From Planctomycetota bacterium (lineage in GTDB: Bacteria; Planctomycetota; JACQVV01; JASMLP01): a stretch of 42,539 nt of DNA. A program made the position numbers and the translations under genes. Positions within the stretch are counted from its first letter, which is position 1, and each line of letters opens with the position of its first letter. The DNA lies in NCBI GenBank assembly GCA_030748635.1, contig JASMLP010000039.1:1-42539 (forward strand), written 5' to 3'. The notes under the pieces are model-generated. The model was not told where the DNA came from and did no database searches. It worked only from the letters and a program-made list of their open reading frames with translations. This document shows, piece after piece, positions 34,679 to 42,539 of the stretch.

Positions 34679-35410
34679 ATGAAAAACATCTGGACCATTT
34701 TACAGCGCGAATTCGCTGGCTACTTCGCCAGCCCCATCGCGTATGTTTTCATGATCGTCTTCCTCCTGGGAACCGGGATTCATTTCGCTTATATCGGCGA
34801 CGTCTTCACGATCGACCGAACGGAAATGCGTCTCTTCTTCGAAACGCTTCCCATGACTTTTCTCGTTCTCGTGCCAGCACTTACCATGCGGCTATGGTCC
34901 GAAGAGAGAAAACTGGGCACCTTCGAGGTTCTGATGACCCTCCCGATGACTCCCCTACAAATCACCCTGGGAAAATTCACGGCTGCCTGGGGCATCCTGG
35001 GCATCACTCTACTACTCACATTACCCATACCGATCATTCTCTCGACCCTGGGCCCTCTCGACTGGGGCCCCATCGTGGGAGGGTACCTCGGGAGCTTCCT
35101 TCTCGGGGGGGCTTACCTCTCCATCGGCGCGTTTGCCTCCTCGATCAGTCGCGACCAGATCATCGCGTTCATCCTGACCGCGCTCATGCTGAGTTTCTTC
35201 GTCGTCATCGGTCAAAACGATGTCCTCGCCCTGGTGGGCGACTGGTCCCACAACCTGGTTACCCTCTGCACGAACGTGGGATTCTTACCTCATTTCGACT
35301 CCATCGCCCGGGGGGTGATCGATTCCCGGGACATTCTCTATTTTCTCTCCATTACCGGCTTCTTCCTGGCCCTGAACCGGTTCACCATCGAATCCCACCG
35401 CTACGCCTGA
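34679..35410 (+). CDS. ABC transporter permease (GldF-like)
   Basis: 243 residues from the ATG at 34679, eight bases after the ATPase stop. Six membrane helices are apparent, beginning with PIAYVFMIVFLLGTGIHF; WSEERKLGTFEVLMTLPMT is the typical cytoplasmic coupling segment of this permease group. Later helices include SIGAFASSISRDQIIAFIL. It forms the membrane channel with the GldA-like ATPase and, by context, the GldG-like protein. In Bacteroidetes GldAFG is linked to gliding; in other phyla the same trio occurs without known function, so gliding cannot be inferred here. Confidence 0.88.
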   Translation: MKNIWTILQREFAGYFASPIAYVFMIVFLLGTGIHFAYIGDVFTIDRTEMRLFFETLPMTFLVLVPALTMRLWSEERKLGTFEVLMTLPMTPLQITLGKFTAAWGILGITLLLTLPIPIILSTLGPLDWGPIVGGYLGSFLLGGAYLSIGAFASSISRDQIIAFILTALMLSFFVVIGQNDVLALVGDWSHNLVTLCTNVGFLPHFDSIARGVIDSRDILYFLSITGFFLALNRFTIESHRYA

Positions 35411-35420
35411 CGAGGACCGA

Positions 35421-37292
35421 ATGAGACGTCTCTACTGGCTCAACGCATGGATGATTCTCGCCCTGAGCCTGGGCATTCTCATCTATATGAATCTTATCGG
35501 CTCCGTTTGGTCGGGTCGAATCGACCTGACCCGAGACCAGATATACACCCTCTCTCCCCTCTCGCAGAAACTAGCTTCCGGTCTTACAGATCGCTGCGAA
35601 GTCACCTACATCGTCTCCCCCTCCCTGCTCCCTCGGACCGCCCGATACGAACAACTCATTCGGGAAGTGCAGGACCAAATCGAAGAATTCGCGGCCTTTT
35701 CCGACGGCCAGATGACCGTCCGAGTCGAACGTGTAGCCGAAAACAGCACCGCGCTCACCACCGAACTGGGGCACGACCTCGAACGCAGGGGAATCCGACC
35801 GATCACCGAGTCCCGCACCGGGAAAGAGGCCAAACTCCCCCCCTATCGGTTCTACTCGGCCGCGATCCTCAAGTACGGTGGTCGAACTCGAGTGATCGAT
35901 GAAATCCGCGGCATCGAAGCGCTTGAATACCAGATCGCCGGAGCCCTGAAGGATCTCTCCAGCTTTGATGTGCCGCGCATCGGTCTCGCAGTCTTCGGAG
36001 CCTCCAAGGAACACGCCCAGGACCCGTACCGCCCGGAACCGGGAAATCTCGACGAATACCTGGAAAAACATTTTCAAGGCATCCTTCAGAACCGATATCG
36101 AATCGAACGCGTCGACCTCCTCCAAAGCGACCCGTCTCAGTGGGCGGATCTCGACCTGATGATCGTCATCTGTCGCGATCAAGCCCCCCGTCAAGCGGTC
36201 CGAGAAATCGATCAGTTCGTGGTCTCAGGCGGGAATCTTCTCCTCTTCACCGACGTCTTCAACGAGGGAATCCTGGACGCTTCCCAGAGAGCGTGGGCGC
36301 GACTCTCCTCTGGACTCGAAGAAGCGCTGGATTCCTGGGGCTTACACCTCGAAAACTCCCTCGTTCTGGACAACCACGCCCCGATCCAGGAAATCCCTCG
36401 ACAAAGGCTAGTGCGCGATCCCCAGTTGGGATACCGACGCATCGACTACTCCGAACGATACTCCCACGCGTTCTGGACAGATTCCGAGACGAACTACAAT
36501 CCCGAGATTCCCGCCCTCGTCGGTCAAGATCGCTACTTTTTCTGGCTTCCCCGCGCCATGCGCCCGGACCCGGAAACCCTGGAGTCCCGGGGAATCCGCT
36601 ACCGATGGCTCATCCGTAGCTCTACGGAAAGCTGGAAATTGCCCCTCGAGTCCGAGAGCTTCGATGGCGATCAATTTCGTGGCCATATTCCGGACACCGA
36701 AAAGAGACATCTTTCGTGGAACAAGAATGCCAGGCGTTACGATCTGGCGGTCTCGCTTCGCGGTCGGTTCCTCAGCCATTTCCGCCAGGAAAACGAAATT
36801 TCCAACCAGCAAGCCGATTCCAGCCAAGACACCTTGAAGGATGCCGAAACCGACGCCTCCCTGGGCGATCCATCCGATCCTGAAGTTCAACGCCGCCTGG
36901 GACAGTCCAAGGCGATTCGGGTCGGTCGCCGGAAACTCGTTCAGAAACGCTTGGATCGAACCTGGGTGCTAGATGGAGACAAAGAGGGACACATCGTGGT
37001 TTTCGGAGACGCGCGGATCGAACACGCCTTGCGATGGGCCCCTGAAGGCGAGCGACTGTTGCGATCCATTGTGGCCTGGATCACTCGCCAAGACGAACTG
37101 GGGAGCATCCAGGCGAAATCTCGCGAAGCGTTTCCCCTGGAATACGACCCATCCCATCGGCCTGCCTATCAAGCGCTCTTCGCATTCTTGGCCCCAGTCA
37201 TGGTACTCCTCTTCGCTCTCTTATACGGAATCGGACGGCTCCAGAAGCGGGAATCCATCCAGACTCCGAGTTCACAGGAAGACACCCCATGA
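35421..37292 (+). CDS. GldG-like ABC auxiliary membrane protein
   Basis: 623 residues; ATG with GAGGA six bases before it. One N-terminal helix (NAWMILALSLGILIYMNLI) and one C-terminal helix (LFAFLAPVMVLLFALLYGIG) bracket a large extracytoplasmic domain. The first half has the GldG/intraflagellar-transport-like features RIDLTRDQIYTLSPLS, EVTYIVSPSL and YQIAGALKDL. A glutamine-amidotransferase-like segment (FVVSGGNLLLFTD) follows, and near the end GHIVVFGDARI. It is expected to work with the GldF-like permease in export or in handling envelope material. Its stop overlaps the next start by four bases (ATGA). Confidence 0.85.
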   Translation: MRRLYWLNAWMILALSLGILIYMNLIGSVWSGRIDLTRDQIYTLSPLSQKLASGLTDRCEVTYIVSPSLLPRTARYEQLIREVQDQIEEFAAFSDGQMTVRVERVAENSTALTTELGHDLERRGIRPITESRTGKEAKLPPYRFYSAAILKYGGRTRVIDEIRGIEALEYQIAGALKDLSSFDVPRIGLAVFGASKEHAQDPYRPEPGNLDEYLEKHFQGILQNRYRIERVDLLQSDPSQWADLDLMIVICRDQAPRQAVREIDQFVVSGGNLLLFTDVFNEGILDASQRAWARLSSGLEEALDSWGLHLENSLVLDNHAPIQEIPRQRLVRDPQLGYRRIDYSERYSHAFWTDSETNYNPEIPALVGQDRYFFWLPRAMRPDPETLESRGIRYRWLIRSSTESWKLPLESESFDGDQFRGHIPDTEKRHLSWNKNARRYDLAVSLRGRFLSHFRQENEISNQQADSSQDTLKDAETDASLGDPSDPEVQRRLGQSKAIRVGRRKLVQKRLDRTWVLDGDKEGHIVVFGDARIEHALRWAPEGERLLRSIVAWITRQDELGSIQAKSREAFPLEYDPSHRPAYQALFAFLAPVMVLLFALLYGIGRLQKRESIQTPSSQEDTP

Positions 37293-38860
37293 ATCTCAAG
37301 CTCATCACAAGTCAGTCGATCCTCCTTGTGGGATTGATCCTGGTCTACCACCTCGGCCTGGCCGACCCCCCAGAGCCCACGTCACTGGGGATGAAACCTC
37401 TCTTCCCTGAAATCTCCATCGAGCAGGTCGCGGCCATCGAAATTTCGCGCGGCTCCCATCGACTTCGGTTCCAGAAGAAACAGGCTGAAACGGAAAGCGA
37501 AATTCCCCAGGAAATCGCGGTCTCCACCCCTTCGGAGTGGATTTCTCCTTCCATCCACGATTACAGGGTGGACACGGAGAAGGTTCTCAACCTCCTGCGC
37601 CAGATCCAGAACCTTCCCATGGGTGAACTTCGAGGAAGCAACACTCATCTCTCCACGTACGGCCTCCAGGAAGACAACCGAACCACCCTCTCTCTTCGCG
37701 ATACAGAAAATCGCGAACTGCTCTCTCTCATCCTCGGCAAAACACTCCGCTCTTCCAAGGACGAAGCCCCCGAAGGATTCCAACCCCACTCTGCACAAAA
37801 CTCCTCCCACACCCATGAACTCACCTATCTCTACCTTCCACAACGAGAAGAGATCCGAGCCGTCCCCCTTGCCTTCGAGATCGAATTCGAACCGAAGCGC
37901 TGGATCGACCTCAAGATTCTCCCCATGCGATCCGATGAGGTTCGCTTCATCGAGGTGGTTCGGGTTGAAAAAGCGGGCACCATCGAGCGGGTCCTGATGG
38001 GTCTTCTGGAGGATCCGGAAAAAATCGAGGAACGAAAGACCTATCGCAAACGACGTGGCAATAAAAAATGGATAAAAGCCCGAAACTCTCCCGTAGAAAG
38101 CTGGTTTGTCGACCTGACTCAGGACCGTCGAGGTCAACTCCAGAGTAATGTCCTGGCCAACGAGAGCAAAACAGAGGAACTCATCCGAACCCTGGCCCAT
38201 CTCACCGCACTGGACGTAGCCGAACCGGTACACATCGATCCGGGTCAAGTCCAGCCCCGAACCGAAGATCTCGTTCGTTACGGATTCGATCGACCCAGGG
38301 TACGAGTCACCGTGGTCCTGAAAGATCAATCCGGACTGGCCTACGATTTCTCCAAGCACAGCGGCAAGACGATTTCCAACCCCCAGCATCAGCCCCGAAT
38401 CTACTGCTGGACCCCCAGGACTCGCTCCCAGGAGGAGATGGCCACCCAGGCCCTCTTCTCTCCCCAGCAGTCCCAACAAGTGATCCAGGCGCCGGTCTTC
38501 TCGATCGAAGAAAAGTCCTATCAGACCATCTCATCCCCACCCAAAGTTTACTGGCCAGACCTTGAAGTTCACCAGATCGTCATCGCCTGGAAAGGATCGA
38601 CCGATGCCCCCAAAGAGATTCTTCGCACGAAAGAAGAAGCCAGGACCCTCGCCCATTCCCTCTTGACGCAATCCCAGAAAAGCGGGGTCGACTTCCTCGA
38701 ACTACAGAAAGAGCATTCCAGCGTCGAGGATACCCTCTGGGTACACAAGGGGGATGAATCCGGACGCTACGACGACCTTTTCCAGATCCAACGGGAAAAG
38801 ATCCACTCAGAGGTCATCGAAAGCCCGGAAGGATTTCGAATCCTCAAACGCGTCCGTTGA
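37289..38860 (+). CDS. DUF4340-type membrane-anchored protein
   Basis: 523 residues; starts at the ATG overlapping the previous stop. One N-terminal anchor helix (SQSILLVGLILVYHLGL) is followed by a large polar, beta-rich extracytoplasmic region with two or three similar blocks of the kind seen in DUF4340 proteins (a conserved STYGLQEDNRTTLSLRDTE segment and the later RYGFDRPRVRVTVVLKD). DUF4340 genes commonly follow GldG-like genes, which supports the call. The molecular role is unknown. Translation is coupled to the GldG-like gene. A convergent gene ends 28 bp after the stop. Confidence 0.8.
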   Translation: MNLKLITSQSILLVGLILVYHLGLADPPEPTSLGMKPLFPEISIEQVAAIEISRGSHRLRFQKKQAETESEIPQEIAVSTPSEWISPSIHDYRVDTEKVLNLLRQIQNLPMGELRGSNTHLSTYGLQEDNRTTLSLRDTENRELLSLILGKTLRSSKDEAPEGFQPHSAQNSSHTHELTYLYLPQREEIRAVPLAFEIEFEPKRWIDLKILPMRSDEVRFIEVVRVEKAGTIERVLMGLLEDPEKIEERKTYRKRRGNKKWIKARNSPVESWFVDLTQDRRGQLQSNVLANESKTEELIRTLAHLTALDVAEPVHIDPGQVQPRTEDLVRYGFDRPRVRVTVVLKDQSGLAYDFSKHSGKTISNPQHQPRIYCWTPRTRSQEEMATQALFSPQQSQQVIQAPVFSIEEKSYQTISSPPKVYWPDLEVHQIVIAWKGSTDAPKEILRTKEEARTLAHSLLTQSQKSGVDFLELQKEHSSVEDTLWVHKGDESGRYDDLFQIQREKIHSEVIESPEGFRILKRVR

Positions 38861-38888
38861 CCTGACCAGAACTGAAGACTCGAGCCGA

Positions 38889-39296
38889 TCAGGCCCGGAT
38901 ATCGAGAACTTGACGGAACTGTCCGGTCTTGTCGATCAGAGGCAAAACACAGCAACGAGAGCGCTTGCCCACAAGGCTCATCCGTTCGATCCACAGTTCG
39001 AAGGAAACTCCGCCTTCCAGCCGAACCTCCACCCGAAGCCCATCCAGATCCACCGACTCCTTCTCACAGGTTACCTCCAGGCCGACTGACTGAAGAAGCG
39101 AATCCACTCGAGAAGCCAGCGATTCGAAGTCGGGATCCTGAACTCCAAAGCGAAGATCCAGCCGACGGTAGGGCCGCCGCAAATCCTCCGCAACCTCCCC
39201 TTCTATCCAGAAGGCTCGAACAGCCGGGTCCTCGAGAACTCGCTCCCGCATTCGATCGACAACCTGAGCCAGAACACGCGAAACAGAGTCGTTCAT
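38889..39296 (-). CDS. Small nucleotidyltransferase-like protein with degenerate active site
   Basis: 135 residues. Residues ~20-50 (EDPAVRAFWIEGEVAEDLRR, then RRLDLRFGV) resemble the strand-helix-strand of MNT/aminoglycoside nucleotidyltransferases, whose motif is G-S-x-A-x-G followed by D-x-D. Here Ser is Glu, the last Gly is Asp, and only the first Asp of D-x-D remains (DLR). A later FELWIERMSLVGKRSR followed by VLPLIDKTGQF also recalls the second half of that family. It is therefore probably catalytically dead or altered, if the family call is right. The start overlaps the stop of the HEAT protein gene by four bases, so the two are coupled. Role unknown. Confidence 0.55.
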   Translation of the reverse strand: MNDSVSRVLAQVVDRMRERVLEDPAVRAFWIEGEVAEDLRRPYRRLDLRFGVQDPDFESLASRVDSLLQSVGLEVTCEKESVDLDGLRVEVRLEGGVSFELWIERMSLVGKRSRCCVLPLIDKTGQFRQVLDIRA

Positions 39297-40144
39297 TGAC
39301 CCGCCTGCAAGTTGTCATGCGCTCTCATGACCGCTCGATCCACCTGAGGTTCGACCCGCGACATTCCCTTCAAAATGGGGATCGCCCGGCGAACATGCTG
39401 GCGCGCGGTGTGAGTAGAAAGTGCCATGGCGATATTCCATCGAGTCACCCAGTTTGTTCGTCTCGCCCAACTCTTCATGCGAGTCAGCGTCGCCCTGGGG
39501 TACACACGAAGAACTCCATCACCGAGTACATAAGTACCCAGGATTTTCCTGACCACGAGATCTTCCTCTTCCATGAGAGGCTCGAGCAGATCCAGAAACC
39601 CATCGACCCGTTCGGGACGGCGAGGGTCGAGCGCCCCACGAACCGCCACCGCGATGGCACGAGCCACACGAGCCGACCCGTGTGGAATCAAGGAAGAAAA
39701 ACACTCTCGTACCGCTTCGTAATCTTCCTCGAGCAAAGTCGCCCCCATACCCGCGGCCCACTCCCTCACTTCCCAGTCTTCATCTTCAGCCAGCGCCAAC
39801 CAACGCTCGATGACCGCGTCACCTTCCTGAGGCCAAAATCCGGCCAGAATAGGACAACCGACCTGACGAGCCACCGATTCGGTATGGGCAGTCAGCGCCA
39901 TGGCGATCCGAAACCGGCGACGCGGAGCTCGATGGTGATGGATCAATAACCGCTCCACAGCAAGTTGCTTGATAGCCAACGGAGCCCCAGGACGTCCGCG
40001 GTGAGTTCCCGCCAGCAGTGCGTGAACCAGCCCGGGAAGGTCGACCTTCTGAGCCGCCTCATCAATTTCCACGGCATTCCAAGGCCTCTCGCAAGGCTCC
40101 AGGCTGGCCCGACGGCGTCGTACAGGGGTGGAGAGTTCGGACAT
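39293..40144 (-). CDS. HEAT-repeat protein, AlkD-like
   Basis: 283 residues, largely alpha-helical pairs. Repeats are seen around DEDWEVREWAAGMGATLL, SARVARAIAVAVRGAL, DLVVRKILGTYVLGDGVL and NWVTRWNIAMALSTHTARQH. The pattern of W/R-rich helix pairs (VRKILG then YPRATLTRMKSWAR) recalls bacterial AlkD-type HEAT proteins that remove or recognise alkylated bases, but the catalytic Asp/Trp set cannot be confirmed by eye. The N-terminal 30 residues are basic. It is co-translated with the nucleotidyltransferase-like gene and lies 63 bp downstream of the DNA methyltransferase in the same direction. A scaffold role is equally possible. Confidence 0.6.
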   Translation of the reverse strand: MSELSTPVRRRRASLEPCERPWNAVEIDEAAQKVDLPGLVHALLAGTHRGRPGAPLAIKQLAVERLLIHHHRAPRRRFRIAMALTAHTESVARQVGCPILAGFWPQEGDAVIERWLALAEDEDWEVREWAAGMGATLLEEDYEAVRECFSSLIPHGSARVARAIAVAVRGALDPRRPERVDGFLDLLEPLMEEEDLVVRKILGTYVLGDGVLRVYPRATLTRMKSWARRTNWVTRWNIAMALSTHTARQHVRRAIPILKGMSRVEPQVDRAVMRAHDNLQAGQ

Positions 40145-40207
40145 GTCCCCTATATCGACATTTCCCGAGCGTTCCTGTAGTAGTAAATGGTTAGGAATAA
40201 ACAGGTT

Positions 40208-41083
40208 CTAACGGACGAACCGAAGCTCTCCGAGACTTGTTTTCTGAGGATCCGACGCCCCTTCTTCAGACATCTTGGCAAGAATCCGAGCCTCGTTGAC
40301 TTCACTGATCTCGTATCCCACCGAATGTCGTCCCGTTTCAGCCGCCGCCCGCGAAGTCGTGCCACTCCCCAGGAATGGATCCAGGATCGTTTCCCCCACG
40401 AAGGAGTACATCAGGATCAATCGACGGGGCAATTCGAGCGGAAACATCGCCACATGCCCTTCCTGCCGCTCCGGCGCCAGTTCCCAGTATCCACGAAACC
40501 AATCGCTGCGCTCCTGCTTGCCAATTCGACTCGCTTCGCGCTCCTCATCCGGAGGACGCTTCCAGGAACCCGGCTTTTTCAGAAGGATGATATACTCGTG
40601 CTCATACGTCACATGACCATCTTTAGGGTAATAGATCGAACCCATCCACTGCCCACCTCCGGAGGTCCGTGTGGTCGAGATCTTGCGCCAGATGATGTTG
40701 CCCATGAAATCAAACCCGGCCGAACGAGCCCGGACCGCCAGATCCGCAGCGATCGGTTGCACCCGATAGCGTCCGTGATCCCGAGCTCGAAGATATTGAT
40801 CCCCGATGTTGACCGCCGCTCGACACCCAGGCTTCAGAACCCGAAAGCATTCCCGAAGTACTTTCTCAATCCCCCCCAGATACTCCTCATAGGTCTGGCC
40901 AGCGCCGATCTGTCCCGGATGTTCATAATCCTTGATCGACCAGTAGGGAGGCGAGGTGACCACCAACCCAATCGTCTTGTCGTCCAGGGCACTCATATCT
41001 CGGGAATCGGCCAGGTAGACGGTATGATGGGTCGACAAAGAGGAGGAAGTCGGCTTGGCCGCAGATTTGGGAGAACTATTCAT
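40208..41083 (-). CDS. Beta-class DNA methyltransferase, apparently solitary
   Basis: 291 residues. Motif IV TSPPYW (43-48) comes before motif I DPFLGSGTT (235-243), the beta-class order. SPPY favours N4-cytosine methylation, though N6-adenine cannot be excluded. VLKPGCRAAVNIGD is the usual motif between them, and NIIWRK near 129 fits motif VIII. It transfers methyl from S-adenosylmethionine to DNA at an unknown sequence. No restriction endonuclease gene adjoins it, so it may be an orphan regulatory enzyme. It starts at ATG 41083, only 18 bp from the divergent start at 41102, leaving little space for separate promoters. Confidence 0.88.
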   Translation of the reverse strand: MNSSPKSAAKPTSSSLSTHHTVYLADSRDMSALDDKTIGLVVTSPPYWSIKDYEHPGQIGAGQTYEEYLGGIEKVLRECFRVLKPGCRAAVNIGDQYLRARDHGRYRVQPIAADLAVRARSAGFDFMGNIIWRKISTTRTSGGGQWMGSIYYPKDGHVTYEHEYIILLKKPGSWKRPPDEEREASRIGKQERSDWFRGYWELAPERQEGHVAMFPLELPRRLILMYSFVGETILDPFLGSGTTSRAAAETGRHSVGYEISEVNEARILAKMSEEGASDPQKTSLGELRFVR

Positions 41084-41101
41084 GAATTTTCATTGTAGCC
41101 G

Positions 41102-42253
41102 ATGAACCGCCCTGCCAACGTCATTCTCCTGGTTTACGACAGCGTACGAGCCGATTCGATCGGCCCGGAGCAGACCCCTACCCTGTGGAAACTCGCCTCG
41201 CAGGGGATTCAGTTCGAGCAGACCTTCGCCTCCGCGCCCTGGACAGCCCCCGCAACCAACGCCCTGCTCACCGGAATCTATCCCCATCGGATTGAAGGAG
41301 CCTTTACCTGGGGAGAAGCTTTCGCTCCAGGAAAAACCACCCTGTTTCACCGCTTCGCTGAAGCAAATTATCGGACCGGAGCGTTCGTATTCGACCCGGA
41401 CTTCCTCTTTCGGCAACTCCCTGAGGCTGGCACTTCGGAGCGCGCGGATGATCCTCCCGCGATGCTGGACTGGATCCGACGCAACCATAAACATCCTTTT
41501 TTCCTCTACCTACACAGTTGGAGCACCCATGTCCCTTATGGATTGTCACCGGAATCGATAAGAGGCCGAGAACGTGAGCTTCACCAGAAGGCGGTGCACG
41601 AAGTCAGCGAATCAGAACTCCGCCCCCTTCTCTCGCTCCTGGAGCATCTGGACATTCTGGAAAACACCCTCCTCCTCTTCACCTCCGACCACGGTGAAGA
41701 TTGGTCCGTCCTCGAAGGTCCTCGCTCCCAGCACTGGAAAGCCTTCGACCTTCACGGCCGCACCCTGAGCCAGGAGGTTCTCCAAATCCCACTGATTCTC
41801 TTTTATCCCGGGATCGACCGGAAAGGACAGGTCCATCGCGCTCGGATACGAGCCGTCGATATCGCCCCGGATATCCTTCATCGCGTCAAGTTGCCTCCAC
41901 TTCCCGAAGCGGATGGAGCCCCCATCTCTTCCGAAGATCCTATCGACCGCCCCGCCCTGGCCTGCACCAATGCGACTCCCGATTCCCCCGAAACCTGGCC
42001 CCAGCACCCCACCCTCTGGACCTTGTTCGAAAATCGTTTTCAATTTCTAGTCGACACCCTCAACAACCGACAATTCCTTTTCGACCGAAGTAGTACGACT
42101 CCAGTTCCTGAAGATGTATCCCTCGCCTTTCCGCTTCGTGCCCAGGAAATGTACGATCAGATTCGCAAAGAACAAAGTCGATCCGCGCTTTCAGATCCCC
42201 CTGTCACTTCCGATCAAATTGCGCAACGACTCAAGCATCTCGGCTACCTCTGA
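41102..42253 (+). CDS. Sulfatase/alkaline phosphatase-fold enzyme with Thr in the nucleophile position
   Basis: 383 residues, no signal peptide. The N-terminus NVILLVYDSVRADSIG supplies metal-binding Asp13. The nucleophile segment reads SAPWTAPATNALLTG: aligned to the sulfatase motif C/S-x-P-x-R it has Thr48-x-Pro50 and no Cys, Ser or Arg. FTSDHGEDW provides the second metal pair (Asp-His), and HSWSTHVPY the His near the active site. A formylglycine sulfatase is therefore unlikely; a Thr-nucleophile phosphoesterase or phosphotransferase of the same fold fits better. It is probably cytoplasmic. No strong ribosome-binding site is seen upstream of the ATG. Confidence 0.8.
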   Translation: MNRPANVILLVYDSVRADSIGPEQTPTLWKLASQGIQFEQTFASAPWTAPATNALLTGIYPHRIEGAFTWGEAFAPGKTTLFHRFAEANYRTGAFVFDPDFLFRQLPEAGTSERADDPPAMLDWIRRNHKHPFFLYLHSWSTHVPYGLSPESIRGRERELHQKAVHEVSESELRPLLSLLEHLDILENTLLLFTSDHGEDWSVLEGPRSQHWKAFDLHGRTLSQEVLQIPLILFYPGIDRKGQVHRARIRAVDIAPDILHRVKLPPLPEADGAPISSEDPIDRPALACTNATPDSPETWPQHPTLWTLFENRFQFLVDTLNNRQFLFDRSSTTPVPEDVSLAFPLRAQEMYDQIRKEQSRSALSDPPVTSDQIAQRLKHLGYL

Positions 42254-42402
42254 TCCAGGAAAAATTGACCGAGCAGAGCCTCTCCTAGTAAAATTTCTTC
42301 CTAAACTCTGCCGTTGGAGCACACTGTGGTGTACCCGATCGGCAGACCTTTCGTTCCGCACTTCCCAGAACTCGAAGTAAGGCTATTCCCACTGCCCGCT
42401 CC

Positions 42403-42539
42403 ATGATCGATCTGGCCGACCTTCTCCTCGACGCACTTGCCATCCCATCCCTCACCGGTTCGGAGGCCACCTACGGCGCTTTTCTGGAAGCGCAACTCCA
42501 CTCGATCTTCGGCCCTCACCTCGTCACTCTCGAACGTCA
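42403..42539 (+). CDS. Start of an M20-type metallopeptidase (truncated by window end)
   Basis: An ATG at 42403 opens a frame running through the window end (45 full codons). The N-terminus (LADLLLDALAIPSLTGSEAT, then FLEAQL) matches the first helix of M20 peptidases such as ArgE, DapE and carboxypeptidase G2, where the I-P-S-x-(S/T)-G-x-E motif is typical. Metal ligands would lie beyond the window, so neither activity nor substrate can be judged. The 149 bp upstream show no clear ribosome-binding site or terminator. Confidence 0.6.
   Translation, partial: MIDLADLLLDALAIPSLTGSEATYGAFLEAQLHSIFGPHLVTLER

Overview
The window is GC-rich bacterial DNA with dense coding on both strands. No rRNA, tRNA, plasmid, phage or CRISPR feature was found. 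Several traits suggest a Planctomycetes-like, or at least large-genome environmental, bacterium: an ECF sigma factor beside a giant Ser/Thr kinase with TPR repeats, kinases with DWG in place of DFG, an FG-GAP lipoprotein, a gingipain-like peptidase, and a GldA/GldF/GldG/DUF4340-type ABC cluster. This assignment is inference; no marker gene is present.

Region 1 (1-14.2 kb), signalling and surface proteins. The window opens inside a Ser/Thr kinase-TPR gene (to 3473). A second, complete kinase-TPR gene (9479-14143) follows an ECF sigma factor (8653-9426). Between the kinases lie an FG-GAP lipoprotein (4127-5701) and a secreted C25-type cysteine peptidase (6475-8349). Each is preceded by a copy of the same ~82-bp leader. 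A third leader copy heads a 67-codon ORF that looks like a collapsed duplicate of the lipoprotein locus. The 42-codon tail of that ORF reappears in a small ORF downstream of the lipoprotein gene, and both small ORFs are followed by similar terminator hairpins. The 3' flanks of the two kinase genes share 43 bp that includes the last codons of the neighbouring Rieske gene, so kinase duplication has shaped this region.

Region 2 (14.2-22.5 kb), metabolism. A minus-strand group encodes two NodU/CmcH-type carbamoyltransferases and a Rieske non-haem iron oxygenase, a possible tailoring cassette for an unknown product. Divergently, an APC permease fused to two universal-stress domains is followed 14 bp later by an M24 (Xaa-Pro type) peptidase.

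Region 3 (22.5-28.3 kb), phosphorelay. A hybrid histidine kinase (sensor-HAMP-PAS-HisKA-HATPase-REC-HPt) faces a minus-strand pair: a single-domain receiver and a REC-HDOD protein with a degenerate C-terminal receiver-like domain.

Region 4 (28.7-42.5 kb), DNA repair, export and others. An MrfA/Hrq1-type helicase with an unusual C-terminal tail is coupled to a UvrD-type helicase. They are followed by a four-gene Gld-like ABC cluster, a minus-strand HEAT/AlkD-like protein with a degenerate nucleotidyltransferase-like protein, an apparently solitary beta-class DNA methyltransferase, a sulfatase-fold protein with Thr at the nucleophile position, and the start of an M20-type peptidase at the window edge.
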